From Idiomarina zobellii (GTDB lineage Bacteria; Pseudomonadota; Gammaproteobacteria; Enterobacterales; Alteromonadaceae), in assembly GCF_900100855.1 (NCBI RefSeq), contig NZ_FNCB01000004.1:111492-175491 (forward strand): a stretch of DNA of 64,000 nucleotides, read 5' to 3'. A program made the translations under genes and the position numbers. Position 1 is the stretch's first letter. Every line of letters starts with the position of its first letter. Below are positions 16,904-26,498 of this stretch, piece by piece. A model generated the notes under the pieces. That model did not search any database. It worked only from the letters and a program-made list of their open reading frames with translations, and was not told where the DNA came from.

Positions 16904-17749
16904 ATGCGCTTTCTGAGCTTCGCTTTATTAATTCTCCTGGTGCTGTCGGGCTGCACAGCGAATATCGGCTACCAGTTCGCAGATACGCTAGTTGAATGGC
17001 GGGTAAAAGAGTACGTTGACCTCAATGACCAACAAGAAGCGACGCTTGCAAAAAAAGTGGATGAGCTTCATTTATGGCATGCCCAGACTCAAATACCCGA
17101 GTATCGCGAAGCGCTCTTTAACTTGCGTGAAAAGGTGCATAACCAAACGCTTGAAAAAGCCGATATTATCGCTTTTGAAGACACTTTATTGCACTTTTGG
17201 CAGAACGTGTTGAACAGAGTGTCAAAAGAAACCGCGTTAATTAACGACTTGTCGGTGAAACAAAAGCAGCAACTGTTTGAAAGAATAGAAGAGAAACAAC
17301 AAGAGCGTTTCGAAAAGTTTGAAGAGAAACAGTCTGAAAACCCTATTTTGCGACAGCTTGAGCGGGTTAATGAAGTTGAAAGTGACTTGGAAGATATTAT
17401 TGGTGACCTGACAGAGCAACAGGATAAGTTACTGCGTGACTGGGTTGCGAAAAGCCCTTCTATACAGGAAGATTGGCTGAATTACCGGGCACAATGGCTT
17501 ACAGAATTTGAAACCATACTACTGACAGAGCCAACCGATACCAATAAGCTGACAGCTCTGATACAAGACCCTAAGCAACTGCGAACCGAAGCGCTTCAGG
17601 AAAAGATAGAGCAAAGCAGTAACACAAGAAATACGTTTTTATGGAATATGTATTTGAGCTTGTCTGACAACCAACGAGAAGCGGCAGTAGAGAAGGCCGA
17701 CGAATACATCGACCTTCTTGATAGTATTATGGAAGACTTTAACGATTAA
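16904..17749 (+). CDS. DUF6279 family lipoprotein
   Basis: A 281-aa lipoprotein with signal peptide and lipobox VLSGC (Cys17), then a largely helical, charged domain with heptad-like stretches (about 110-150). It resembles DUF6279 proteins of unknown function. As the last gene of the PilZ-LytS-LytTR operon it may be an envelope component controlled by, or sensed with, that system (inference). Its stop overlaps the pykA stop by 4 bases. Confidence 0.75.
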   Translation: MRFLSFALLILLVLSGCTANIGYQFADTLVEWRVKEYVDLNDQQEATLAKKVDELHLWHAQTQIPEYREALFNLREKVHNQTLEKADIIAFEDTLLHFWQNVLNRVSKETALINDLSVKQKQQLFERIEEKQQERFEKFEEKQSENPILRQLERVNEVESDLEDIIGDLTEQQDKLLRDWVAKSPSIQEDWLNYRAQWLTEFETILLTEPTDTNKLTALIQDPKQLRTEALQEKIEQSSNTRNTFLWNMYLSLSDNQREAAVEKADEYIDLLDSIMEDFND

Positions 17750-19176
17750 CGGACTTCGATAATTTTACAGGTGTTGCTTGAACCAACCGTTTCCATAACA
17801 TCACCGTGTGTGAGAATCACTAAGTCACCGGTTTTCAAGTGGCCTTTGGTTTTCAGCACGTCTATGGCTTCTAAAATAGGGTTGCTGGTTTTTGTTGAGT
17901 CAAAATTAATAGGGTACACACCACGGTACATAGCTGACTTGTTGCGACTTTCCGCATGACGAGACAGCGAGAAAATTGGCAAGTGTGAGGTAATACGCGA
18001 CATGAGTTTAGCCGTAAAGCCAGACTCTGTTAGTGCAACAATAGCGGCAACCCCACTTAAATGCGTAGCTGCATACATTGCTGACATGGCAGTCGCTTCA
18101 GTAATGCTGGAAAAAACCTCTTCCAGATCTTTATGATCGAGCTTCGCTGAGGGGTGCGTTTCTGCGCCCAGACAAATATCAGCCATGGCCTTTACGGTGG
18201 CAATAGGGTGCTTACCAGCAGCTGTTTCAGCCGACAACATCACCGCGTCAGTGCCATCGAGCACTGCGTTGGCGACGTCCATGACCTCCGCTCGAGTTGG
18301 CATTGGGTTCTCTATCATCGACTCCATCATTTGCGTTGCAGTAATAACAACGCGGTTTAACTGACGAGCGCGAGAGATAATAAGCTTTTGTTTACCAACC
18401 AGTTGAGCATCGCCAATTTCTACACCTAAGTCACCGCGGGCAACCATAACAGCATCTGACGCTCGAATAATGTCGTCCAGAGCATGCTCACTGGCAACCG
18501 CCTCGGCACGCTCTATTTTGGCACAAAGCAAGCCCTTGCCACCGGCATCACGCAGCAGATGACGTGCCTGGTTGATATCATTACCACTACGGGGGAAAGA
18601 TACAGCTAAATAATCAACGCCAATTTTAGCGGCGGTTTTTATGTCTTCATGATCTTTTTCCGTTAGGGCAGCGGCAGAGAGGCCGCCACCTTGGCGGTTA
18701 ATGCCTTTATTGTTTGATAGCGTGCCACCAATAGTGACAACCGTATGCACCTTGGTGCCTTCAATATCAGTTACTTTTAACTGCAGCCGACCATCGTCCA
18801 GCAAAAGAATGTCGCCAGGCTTCACATCTTGTGGTAGCTGTTTATAATCAAGTCCCACAGCGTGTTCGTCACCGGCGTCTTTCGCCATTTCCGCATCCAG
18901 AGTAAACTGATCACCTGCGTTTAATTCAACGTAGTCATTTTTAAAACGTGCAATACGAATTTTCGGGCCTTGCAGGTCACCAAGTATGGCAACGTGGGCA
19001 TTTAATTCTTTAGCAATGTCGCGCACCATAGAGGCTCGTTTAATATGATCGTCAGCGCTGCCGTGCGAGAAGTTGAGACGAACTACGTTGGCACCCGCTT
19101 CAATGAGGGCTCGTAAGGTGTCTTTTGAGTCTGTGGCAGGGCCGAGGGTTGTAACAATTTTGGTGCGTCGAAGCAT
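17746..19176 (-). CDS. pykA: Pyruvate kinase, PykA type
   Basis: Pyruvate kinase makes pyruvate and ATP from phosphoenolpyruvate. The 476-aa protein aligns throughout with E. coli PykA ([13 protein letters not shown] at the N-terminus, [32 protein letters not shown]), closer than to PykF. I chose ATG 19176 because GGAG lies 7 bases upstream; a TTG 15 bases further up is less likely. It is divergent from msrB and convergent with the DUF6279 gene. Confidence 0.95.
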   Translation of the reverse strand: MLRRTKIVTTLGPATDSKDTLRALIEAGANVVRLNFSHGSADDHIKRASMVRDIAKELNAHVAILGDLQGPKIRIARFKNDYVELNAGDQFTLDAEMAKDAGDEHAVGLDYKQLPQDVKPGDILLLDDGRLQLKVTDIEGTKVHTVVTIGGTLSNNKGINRQGGGLSAAALTEKDHEDIKTAAKIGVDYLAVSFPRSGNDINQARHLLRDAGGKGLLCAKIERAEAVASEHALDDIIRASDAVMVARGDLGVEIGDAQLVGKQKLIISRARQLNRVVITATQMMESMIENPMPTRAEVMDVANAVLDGTDAVMLSAETAAGKHPIATVKAMADICLGAETHPSAKLDHKDLEEVFSSITEATAMSAMYAATHLSGVAAIVALTESGFTAKLMSRITSHLPIFSLSRHAESRNKSAMYRGVYPINFDSTKTSNPILEAIDVLKTKGHLKTGDLVILTHGDVMETVGSSNTCKIIEVR

Positions 19177-19278
19177 GCTTAACTCCAGCAATTTATTAGT
19201 AATACTCAGTTTAACATAGGCTTTATATCAGTAGTATGACAATAAAGTCACAACTCTTTAAGGGTGGGAAATTGTTCA

Positions 19279-19677
19279 ATGGCAGATAAAGACTGGAAAA
19301 AACTATCGGACGCTGAATGGCGAGAACAGCTGTCCGACGAGACCTATTATGTTTTAAGAGAAAAAGGGACGGAAAGACCTTTTACGGGTGAATATTTGGT
19401 GGCGGATAAACACGGTGTCTATCGCTGTGCCGGTTGTGGTCAGCCTATATTTAAAGGCGACACCCAATTTGATTCACATTGTGGCTGGCCCAGTTTCGAC
19501 GCTGCTATTGATGGTGCCGTACGTTACGAAAAAGACATGAGTCATGGCATGGTACGCATTGAAGTGTTATGCAGCCGCTGCGATGGTCATTTAGGCCATC
19601 TATTTGATGATGGCCCTACAGAAACCGGGCAGCGTTACTGCATCAATTCAGTGGCTATGCATTATGAAGATGAGTAA
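19279..19677 (+). CDS. msrB: MsrB, peptide methionine-R-sulfoxide reductase
   Basis: MsrB reduces the R epimer of methionine sulfoxide in proteins. The 132-aa protein has two zinc CxxC pairs (C50/C53 and C98/C101), the HCGWPSF motif with C68, and catalytic C121 (RYCINSVAM). I chose ATG 19279 after a purine-rich site (AGGGTGGG); an upstream GTG would add five residues. The 3' end overlaps the DUF2989 gene on the other strand by 16 bases. Confidence 0.95.
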   Translation: MADKDWKKLSDAEWREQLSDETYYVLREKGTERPFTGEYLVADKHGVYRCAGCGQPIFKGDTQFDSHCGWPSFDAAIDGAVRYEKDMSHGMVRIEVLCSRCDGHLGHLFDDGPTETGQRYCINSVAMHYEDE

Positions 19678-20465
19678 CGGCCTTTAAACTGACCATCCTT
19701 GATTTGGTCGACAATATCTTCCGCCTGATCGTCCCAGTCATCGTATTCATCTTCTGATGCGGTGACGATATTTTTCATGCTGTTTTTATCCAGGTTGTCC
19801 TGGCCAAGCTGCCAGGCAACTTGTGACCAAACATAGGCTTTTTCAGCTTTGCCTTCTTTAAGGTACATAGATACTAACGTCGAAGGTATTTCGGGGTTAA
19901 TGCGATCACCTTCTTTATATAGGCGTAGGGCGTTGTAAAGCAGCTTGAATGTTTTTTCTGAGTCTTGCTTGGTGTAATAGGTAGCCAGAGCGAGTTGCAG
20001 CTCGGGTGTCTGCATACGCTTAGAGCCTTCCATTGCCAACAGCTTATCAAGTGCGTTTGTATCTCCTTGATTAGACCAATGCCAGTAAAGCCAAAGAGGG
20101 TGCTCAGAATTTTCGGTTTCTTTTGCCAGCGCTTTTATATTTTTCTGCGAGTTAATGTAAGCTTCAATACGGTTTGACTGTTTTTGTTTCAGCTTTTTAT
20201 GTTCGATAGTCGACGCCAGCTCAATGCATTTGCTGTATTCCTGCAGGTCCTGCATCAAATAGTATTGGTTTTCGGGAGTTTTGTTCTGACTGACATCGTA
20301 ACGACTGAATATAAGTTGACGGCGTTCGGAGTTACACCAGTTGTCATCATTTAAGTCACTGCACATTGATGGAGTACCCTGACAAATTTCCCTAACTGTC
20401 GGAGCGCTGTCATAACATCCCGCCAAGGGAAGCAAGGCAATAAAAACTGCGTATTTTTTAAACAT
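19662..20465 (-). CDS. DUF2989 family lipoprotein
   Basis: A roughly 267-aa lipoprotein with lipobox LAGC near residue 17, followed by a Cys-containing segment (CQGTPSMC, NWCNSERR) and helical, TPR-like pairs. It resembles DUF2989 proteins of Alteromonadales and Vibrionales, of unknown function. I chose ATG 20465 (after GGGTG) rather than a GTG two codons earlier. Confidence 0.75.
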   Translation of the reverse strand: MFKKYAVFIALLPLAGCYDSAPTVREICQGTPSMCSDLNDDNWCNSERRQLIFSRYDVSQNKTPENQYYLMQDLQEYSKCIELASTIEHKKLKQKQSNRIEAYINSQKNIKALAKETENSEHPLWLYWHWSNQGDTNALDKLLAMEGSKRMQTPELQLALATYYTKQDSEKTFKLLYNALRLYKEGDRINPEIPSTLVSMYLKEGKAEKAYVWSQVAWQLGQDNLDKNSMKNIVTASEDEYDDWDDQAEDIVDQIKDGQFKGRYSSS

Positions 20466-20510
20466 AATCACCCGTTTACGATATCACTAAAAGCTGATTT
20501 TCTCTTAAAG

Positions 20511-20540
20511 TTGGCTTCATGCCGACCTTTTCAGTACAAT
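20511..20540 (+). promoter_or_regulatory. Probable promoter of the GAPDH gene
   Basis: TTGGCT (20511-20516) and TACAAT (20535-20540) with an 18-base spacer lie about 80 bases before the GAPDH start. The match to the sigma-70 consensus is fair. Confidence 0.5.
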
Positions 20541-20575
20541 ACTGCGGATTTTTAAGCGTAGCACTTTATTTGCTT

Positions 20576-20596
20576 ACTGAACACGCTCACTGAACA
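20576..20596 (+). repeat. Direct repeat in the GAPDH leader
   Basis: ACTGAACA occurs at 20576-20583 and again at 20589-20596, a 13-base period, between the promoter and the ribosome site. It may be a regulator site or chance. Confidence 0.35.
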
Positions 20597-20621
20597 TTAA
20601 GTACAGAGGACAGGGCTCAAT

Positions 20622-22067
20622 ATGAATGCTAACCAGCAAGATCCAACTCTAGCAAGCTGGCAAGAACGCCAGGAATACGCCGAACAAATGCAGCCGATTC
20701 TCGGCAAGCTTTACCGTAACTTTGGTGTTGAAATTCTTGTTTACGGACGTTCTCTTTTGAACGTTTCAACTATCAACATTATCAAGTCTCACCGTTTAAT
20801 TCGCCGTTACGAAGGCCAGAAAGTTCGCTTGCGTGAAAGCTTCCCATTCCTGGAAGCAATGGCTGAGTTGAAACTGTCTCCAGCACGCGTTGATTTAGGT
20901 AAGTTAGCTTATGGTTACCTGTTTGGCGGCAAAAGCGATGACTTGTCAATTAAAGACTATGTTAAGCGCGAACTGACTGACATTATTGACAGAGAAGACG
21001 ATATTGAGCCGCGTGATGTTGTGCTTTATGGCTTTGGTCGTATTGGTCGTTTACTGGCTCGCCAGCTTATAGAACGTAATGGTGCTAACAACAAAATGCG
21101 CTTAAGAGCGATAGTTGTTCGCGGCGGACGCGATGGCGACTTAGAAAAGCGTGCAAGTTTGTTGCGCCGTGACTCTATCCACGGTCAGTTTAACGGTTCT
21201 ATTACCGTTGACCACGAAAACCAAAGCATTAAAGCAAACGGTACCAACATCAAAGTGATTTACTCTGATGGTCCGGATCAAGTCGATTATACCCAGTACG
21301 GTATCAACAACGCGATTGTTATCGATAATACGGGTATTTGGAAAGACGAAGCTGGCCTTGGTCTGCACTTAAAGTCGAAAGGGGTAAACAAAGTCTTGCT
21401 GACAGCCCCCTCAAAAGGTGACATCAAGAACATCGTATTTGGTGTTAATGACAGCGATATTGAAGACAGTGATGCGATTGTTTCAGCGGCAAGCTGTACA
21501 ACCAACGCAATTACGCCTGTATTGAAAGCCGTTAATGACAAATACGGTATTCGCAATGGTCACGTTGAAACCGTGCACTCGTACACCAACGACCAAAACC
21601 TGATTGATAACTACCACAAAGCAGACCGCCGTGGGCGTTCAGCTCCGTTAAACATGGTTATTACCTCAACAGGTGCAGCAAAAGCAGTCGCTAAAGCATT
21701 ACCGGAAATGGCTGGTAAGCTTACTGGTAACGCAATTCGTGTTCCAACGCCGAACGTGTCGATGGCTATCATGAACCTGAACTTAGAAAAAACGACCTCT
21801 CGCGATGAGTTAAACGACTTCTTGCGTGACACTGCTTTGCATTCTGAGTTGGTTAACCAAATAGACTACACCGCATCAACTGAAATTGTGTCCTCTGACT
21901 TAGTCGGTTCGCGCCACGCGGGTGTTGTTGACTCACAAGCAACTATTGTCGATGAAGATCGTGCTGTATTGTACGTTTGGTATGACAACGAGTTTGGTTA
22001 TAGCTGTCAGGTTGTTCGTGTAGCAGAAGCTATGGCGGGACTTAAGGTTCCGAACCTGCCTAAATAA
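20622..22067 (+). CDS. Glyceraldehyde-3-phosphate dehydrogenase, long form
   Basis: A 481-aa protein whose C-terminal ~345 residues are a full GAPDH: NAD fold from about 136 (YGFGRIGR), catalytic Cys near 291 (SAASCTTNAITP), and the substrate motifs HSYTNDQNLIDNYHK and STGAAKA. The first ~130 residues (EQMQPILGKLYRNFGVEILVY onward) are an extra helical domain absent from glycolytic GapA. Such long forms exist in Pseudomonas and marine gammaproteobacteria and may serve gluconeogenesis. A ribosome site (AGAGGA) precedes ATG 20622. Confidence 0.92.
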   Translation: MNANQQDPTLASWQERQEYAEQMQPILGKLYRNFGVEILVYGRSLLNVSTINIIKSHRLIRRYEGQKVRLRESFPFLEAMAELKLSPARVDLGKLAYGYLFGGKSDDLSIKDYVKRELTDIIDREDDIEPRDVVLYGFGRIGRLLARQLIERNGANNKMRLRAIVVRGGRDGDLEKRASLLRRDSIHGQFNGSITVDHENQSIKANGTNIKVIYSDGPDQVDYTQYGINNAIVIDNTGIWKDEAGLGLHLKSKGVNKVLLTAPSKGDIKNIVFGVNDSDIEDSDAIVSAASCTTNAITPVLKAVNDKYGIRNGHVETVHSYTNDQNLIDNYHKADRRGRSAPLNMVITSTGAAKAVAKALPEMAGKLTGNAIRVPTPNVSMAIMNLNLEKTTSRDELNDFLRDTALHSELVNQIDYTASTEIVSSDLVGSRHAGVVDSQATIVDEDRAVLYVWYDNEFGYSCQVVRVAEAMAGLKVPNLPK

Positions 22068-22075
22068 CGTTAAAA

Positions 22076-22099
22076 GAGCGCCCGCCGGGCGCTTTTTTG
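22076..22099 (+). terminator. Terminator after GAPDH
   Basis: A GC-rich hairpin (GAGCGCCC / GGGCGC) is followed by TTTTTT, 10 bases after the GAPDH stop: a strong intrinsic terminator. Confidence 0.88.
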
Positions 22100-22131
22100 T
22101 TACAACAGAATTGCTTAATAAAGGGTGAATT

Positions 22132-23259
22132 ATGCGTATTTCTGCTAACTTTGATAGTGGCAACATTCAGGTTATTAGCGCTGACAGCGCCGACAATATC
22201 CGACTCGCAATAAATAAAGACAACCAATCCGAGTTTTATCAGTGGTTTCACTTTAAACTTTTTGGTGAAGCCGGTACTGAACACGTCATGGTCATTGAAA
22301 ATGCATCGGGCTCGGCTTATCCAGACGGTTGGGACGGTTATGAAGCATTAGCGTCTTATGATCGCGAAACGTGGTTCCGTGTCCCGACAGAATACAACGG
22401 TAAAGAACTGACCATTCGCCACACACCAGAGCAGGAAAGTGTCTATTACGCCTATTTCGTGCCGTACTCTTATGAGCGCCATCAGGACTTAATTCAGTCG
22501 GCTCAACAGTCAGTAGACTGCTATCACGAATTACTCGGCGAAACCATTGACGGTCGTGAGCTTAACTTATTGGTGATTGGCGAACCGGCAGAGCACAAAA
22601 ACACCATTTGGGTCACTGCGCGTCAGCACCCGGGCGAGTCTATGGCTGAGTGGTTCATGGAAGGCTTTTTAGGTCGCTTATTAGATGATGAAGACGGTGT
22701 AGCTCGTAAGCTGCTCGACAATAATGTCTTTTATGTTGTTCCTAATATGAACCCAGACGGCAGCGTTCGTGGGCATTTGCGTACCAACGCGGTAGGCACT
22801 AACTTGAACCGCGAATGGGCGGAACCAAGCTTGGAAAAAAGCCCGGAAGTTTTCTACGTTTTAAAACGTATGGAGCAAACCGGCGTCGATATGTTTTTAG
22901 ATGTGCATGGTGATGAAGCCTTGCCATATAACTTTGTTGCGGGTTGTGAAGGCATTCCGTCATACGATGAGCGTCATAAGGACTTGGAAAACACTTTTAA
23001 AGCTGCTTTATTAACGGCGACACCAGAGTTCCAGACCAAGTATGGTTATGACCTTGATGAACCCGGCCAGGCTAATATGACAGTTGCCAATTCAGCCGTG
23101 GGCGAGAAGTTTAAGTGTCTTTCGTATACGCTGGAAATGCCATTTAAAGACAATGCTGACTTACCAGATGAGGATTTTGGCTGGTCTGCGCCACGTTCGC
23201 AGCGTTTAGGTGAAGACGTATTAACCGCAATATTGGCAGTATCGCCAAAATTGCGTTAA
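22132..23259 (+). CDS. M14 family zinc carboxypeptidase, cytosolic (CCP-like)
   Basis: A 375-aa protein with an N-terminal beta domain (about 1-125) and an M14 carboxypeptidase domain. The zinc ligands are H166 and E169 (RQHPGES) and H259 (DVHGDE). NPDGSVRGH and GTNLNREW are typical M14 substrate motifs, and the catalytic Glu is near 334 (LEMPFK). The N-domain plus M14 layout is that of the cytosolic carboxypeptidase/AGBL subfamily, which in eukaryotes trims glutamates from tubulin; bacterial substrates are unknown. No signal peptide. Confidence 0.87.
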   Translation: MRISANFDSGNIQVISADSADNIRLAINKDNQSEFYQWFHFKLFGEAGTEHVMVIENASGSAYPDGWDGYEALASYDRETWFRVPTEYNGKELTIRHTPEQESVYYAYFVPYSYERHQDLIQSAQQSVDCYHELLGETIDGRELNLLVIGEPAEHKNTIWVTARQHPGESMAEWFMEGFLGRLLDDEDGVARKLLDNNVFYVVPNMNPDGSVRGHLRTNAVGTNLNREWAEPSLEKSPEVFYVLKRMEQTGVDMFLDVHGDEALPYNFVAGCEGIPSYDERHKDLENTFKAALLTATPEFQTKYGYDLDEPGQANMTVANSAVGEKFKCLSYTLEMPFKDNADLPDEDFGWSAPRSQRLGEDVLTAILAVSPKLR

Positions 23260-23303
23260 AACTAGAGTGAATTAACAATAATAACAACAAGAGGGGGTCT
23301 TCC

Positions 23304-24980
23304 TTGGAAGCGCTCAATAATTTTCTATTATGGATTGATGGGTTCTTAGGCTCTGCAGCCTATTTCCCATTCATTCTGCTGGGTGTGGGTCTGTTTTTTA
23401 CGTTATACCTTGGTTTCCCACAAGTTCGTTACTTCAGACACGCATGGCGCGTTCTAGCCGGTAAATTTGACCGCAAAGACTCGCAAGGCGACACCAGTCA
23501 CTTCCAGGCTTTGTCGACAGCCCTGTCCGGTACAGTAGGTACCGGTAACATCGGTGGGGTTGCACTGGCTATATTCTTAGGTGGCCCAGCCGCTATTTTC
23601 TGGATGTGGATGACGGCATTCTTGGGTATGACCACCAAGTTTGTCGAGGTGACCTTATCGCATAAATACCGTGTTAAAACCGAAGACGGCACTATGGCTG
23701 GTGGCCCTATGTATTACATGGATCGCCGCCTTAACATGAAATGGCTAGCCGTTATTTTTGCTATTGCCACTATTGTTAGTTCTTTCGGTACGGGCAATAT
23801 GCCGCAAATTAATAACATTGCTCAATCGATGGAGCAGACTTTCGAGATTGATCCTGTCTGGACCGGGGCTATTTTGTCGATACTGTTGGCGATGGTTATT
23901 ATTGGCGGTATTAAACGTATTGCGGCGGTAACGTCAAAGATTGTTCCTATCATGGGGATTCTTTATGTTATCGGCTCTTTAAGCGTTATCTTCTTCAATA
24001 TTGATAACATTGGTGAGTCATTCGTCTCTATTTTCAGAGATGCCTTTACTGGCTCAGCGGCTGCTGGTGGTTTCTTAGGGGCAAGCTTTGCGTACGCCTT
24101 TAACCGAGGGGTTAACCGTGGCTTGTTCTCGAACGAAGCGGGTCAGGGTTCTGCGCCAATTGCTCACGCCTCTGCGAAAGCGAAAGATCCGGTTGCTGAA
24201 GGTTTGGTATCGATTCTCGAGCCTTTCCTGGACACCATTTTAATTTGTACTTTAACCGGTTTGGTTATTCTCTCTTCTGGTGTATGGACCGAGAAGCATG
24301 AGAATAACTTTGCTCGCAGTGACCTCGACTTTATTGTTGGTCAGTACAATGACGTTGATACTGACGACCGTGAAGAGCTTTATAAGTACTTGAACGGATT
24401 CAGTGATACTGAAATTGAGCGTTACTCCGGTAAGCTGGAAGTGGTTGATGGTGAAGCGCAAACAGGCGGTGAAATTACTATTTTGCATGCCCGTTCAGTA
24501 GCTGAAGATGTTCGTTTTATTATCGCCGGCGAGGATGCCTATAATGGTACCGTTGAGATTAAGAACGGTAACTTAATAAAAGAAGACATCGAAGTGGTTG
24601 GTAAGTCATTGGTGCACTCGGCTGCGTTGACTTCATTAGCCTTCGCTAACGGCTACTTCGGCGATTACGGACAATATATTATTCCATTAACGCTACTGAT
24701 GTTCGCGTTTTCGACAGCTATTGCCTGGTCTTACTATGGTGACAGGGCGGTTGTCTATCTAGTCGGGCAAAAGGGCGTTATGCCATACCGTATCCTGTAT
24801 GTTGCTGGTTTCTTCTGGGCGTCTTTCGCAGATACCACACTGGTTTGGACGGCGTCGGCAGTTGCTATTGTACTGATGACGCTACCTAACTTGCTGGGTA
24901 TGTTATTGCTTCATAAAGAAATGAAGTCGACTGTTAAGTCTTATTGGAAAGACTTTGGTGACGCTGACAAGAAAAAATAA
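23304..24980 (+). CDS. AGCS family sodium:alanine/glycine symporter
   Basis: A 558-aa inner-membrane symporter. The AGCS signatures are clear: [16 protein letters not shown] (about 72-87), [19 protein letters not shown] (about 265-284) and [14 protein letters not shown] near the C-terminus. It is about 80-100 residues longer than usual, because a soluble acidic segment (about 327-432) is inserted in one loop. The start is TTG after a strong GAGGGGG site. A terminator follows. Confidence 0.9.
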   Translation: MEALNNFLLWIDGFLGSAAYFPFILLGVGLFFTLYLGFPQVRYFRHAWRVLAGKFDRKDSQGDTSHFQALSTALSGTVGTGNIGGVALAIFLGGPAAIFWMWMTAFLGMTTKFVEVTLSHKYRVKTEDGTMAGGPMYYMDRRLNMKWLAVIFAIATIVSSFGTGNMPQINNIAQSMEQTFEIDPVWTGAILSILLAMVIIGGIKRIAAVTSKIVPIMGILYVIGSLSVIFFNIDNIGESFVSIFRDAFTGSAAAGGFLGASFAYAFNRGVNRGLFSNEAGQGSAPIAHASAKAKDPVAEGLVSILEPFLDTILICTLTGLVILSSGVWTEKHENNFARSDLDFIVGQYNDVDTDDREELYKYLNGFSDTEIERYSGKLEVVDGEAQTGGEITILHARSVAEDVRFIIAGEDAYNGTVEIKNGNLIKEDIEVVGKSLVHSAALTSLAFANGYFGDYGQYIIPLTLLMFAFSTAIAWSYYGDRAVVYLVGQKGVMPYRILYVAGFFWASFADTTLVWTASAVAIVLMTLPNLLGMLLLHKEMKSTVKSYWKDFGDADKKK

Positions 24981-24998
24981 ATTCTTTTGAGTCAGTTA

Positions 24999-25030
24999 AA
25001 ACGGCCAGTTCTTGCTGGCCGTTTTTTATT
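24999..25030 (+). terminator. Terminator after the AGCS symporter
   Basis: ACGGCCAG (25001-25008) pairs with CTGGCCGT (25015-25022), followed by a T-run: a strong intrinsic terminator. Confidence 0.9.
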
Positions 25031-25107
25031 TTCTTATTCACTATGCTTGAAATTCAGCGCAAAAGCCTTATATTGCAAGGACTGCATAAGAGGTAGGTTA
25101 TGAAATT

Positions 25108-25434
25108 ATGGCGTTAACGAAATGCCCATCTTGCAATAAACGAATTTCATCAAAGGCTCGTGAATGCCCACATTGCCAATTTGTTTTGGCGGGGCAGAGC
25201 AAAGAAGACATTCAGCGCGAACGGCGCCGCTTGAACCAGGAAAAATCAGATAAGCTGGTTTCTCGCTCAATGTTGGCCTTAATTATTGCAATAGCCGCTT
25301 TTACCTATTTGTTTATGCAACAACCACAACCTCAGTCATGGGGCTATAATATCGCTATTGGCGGTATTGTTGTTGGCTTAATATGGTTTGTTATAAACCG
25401 AGTTCAGTTGATGTTCCTGAAAAAGAAACGGTAA
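25108..25434 (+). CDS. Zinc-ribbon membrane protein, uncharacterised
   Basis: A 108-aa protein with an N-terminal zinc ribbon (C6-x2-C9 and C20-x2-C23), a charged stretch (about 30-50) and two hydrophobic segments (about 53-70 and 78-100). It is likely a small membrane protein with a cytoplasmic zinc knuckle. Function unknown. It begins a compact run of small genes leading to proQ and prc; the yeaC-like gene starts 3 bases after its stop. Confidence 0.7.
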   Translation: MALTKCPSCNKRISSKARECPHCQFVLAGQSKEDIQRERRRLNQEKSDKLVSRSMLALIIAIAAFTYLFMQQPQPQSWGYNIAIGGIVVGLIWFVINRVQLMFLKKKR

Positions 25435-25437
25435 CCC

Positions 25438-25725
25438 ATGCAGTTCGATGACTTAATTAATAGCATGACGCCTGAGGTGTATGAACGCTTGGTTCAATCT
25501 GTTGAGACTGGCCGGTGGCCTGACGGCAACAAACTAACCGACGAGCAACGAGAAAATTCGCTGCAGTTGGTTATGGCGTACCAAGCTCGGTTCGGTAACT
25601 CTGACGAGGCGTATACGGTGGGTCCGGACGGCAATATTATTTCTAAGTCTAAGCGGGAATTAAAAGATCAGTTCCGCTCCGACAATGACACGGGTTCAAT
25701 AGCCCGTTTCAAGCTCGATAACTAA
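25438..25725 (+). CDS. yeaC: YeaC family protein (DUF1315)
   Basis: A 95-aa cytoplasmic protein matching the DUF1315/YeaC family (MTPEVYERLVQSVETGRWPDG and a conserved middle LQLVMAYQARF). Function unknown. It lies 3 bases after the zinc-ribbon gene and 12 before msrC. Confidence 0.85.
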   Translation: MQFDDLINSMTPEVYERLVQSVETGRWPDGNKLTDEQRENSLQLVMAYQARFGNSDEAYTVGPDGNIISKSKRELKDQFRSDNDTGSIARFKLDN

Positions 25726-25737
25726 GTTGAAACTACT

Positions 25738-26202
25738 ATGAAAGCTAAGTTGTATTCCGACCTTTTACGCCAGTCTCAAGCTATTACAGAAGGCGAGCCT
25801 AACCTAATAGCTAATCTAGCCAACATTTCTGCCTTGTTGTACGACACTGTCGATGACATAAACTGGCTTGGGTTTTACCTAACCGACTCCGATAATGAGC
25901 TTGTTTTAGGACCATTTCAGGGCAAAGTGGCGTGCGCAAGAATCCCGTTTGGAAAAGGTGTTTGTGGTGTTGGTGCACAGTCCCAAGAAACGCAGTGTGT
26001 TAAAAACGTGCATGAGTTTGAAGGCCATATAGCTTGCGATTCAGCATCAAATAGTGAAATTGTGGCACCTATAGTTGTGAACGGCACAACCGTCGCTGTT
26101 CTTGATATTGATAGCCCTTCTATTGGTCGTTTTGACAATGAAGATGCAGAAGGCTTTCAAAAAATAGCTGACTTCTGTAGCACGCTGAACTGGTCGAAAT
26201 AA
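25738..26202 (+). CDS. msrC: MsrC, free methionine-(R)-sulfoxide reductase
   Basis: A 154-aa GAF-domain enzyme that reduces free methionine-R-sulfoxide. The three reactive cysteines C66, C76 and C100 have the same spacing as C84/C94/C118 of the E. coli enzyme (VACARIPFGKGVCG, GHIACDSASNSEI). There is an extra Cys at 87. The N-terminus is shorter than in E. coli. In E. coli this gene also lies close to proQ and prc. Confidence 0.93.
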   Translation: MKAKLYSDLLRQSQAITEGEPNLIANLANISALLYDTVDDINWLGFYLTDSDNELVLGPFQGKVACARIPFGKGVCGVGAQSQETQCVKNVHEFEGHIACDSASNSEIVAPIVVNGTTVAVLDIDSPSIGRFDNEDAEGFQKIADFCSTLNWSK

Positions 26203-26498
26203 TGTTAATGTTTGCAGAATTCGATATTCATAGTTATTTGGTGACGCGTGAAGACGCTATATTCTTCGACGATGATGCCGAAGAAGCTGCGGACCAAGTT
26301 AATGAAATGCTGCATCATATTAATGCGTTGCGCACAGATGACGATAACACAGAGCAATTGGAAGAAATGGTTCGTCGTACCCTGTATGACTGGATAGAGG
26401 AACCGGCTCTTTTAGAATTATCATTTGACGAAATGGACGAATACGTTCAAAACCTAATGGACGACGTTCGAGAACAGGAAGAAGAACAGAATGAGTGA
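26202..26498 (+). CDS. Hypothetical acidic protein between msrC and proQ
   Basis: A 98-aa, strongly acidic, predicted helical protein (many Asp and Glu; ends DDVREQEEEQNE). I do not recognise a family. Its ATG shares a base with the msrC stop (TAATG), and its end overlaps the proQ start by 8 bases, so it is probably translated with both. A second ATG at 26208 is an alternative start. Confidence 0.65.
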   Translation: MLMFAEFDIHSYLVTREDAIFFDDDAEEAADQVNEMLHHINALRTDDDNTEQLEEMVRRTLYDWIEEPALLELSFDEMDEYVQNLMDDVREQEEEQNE

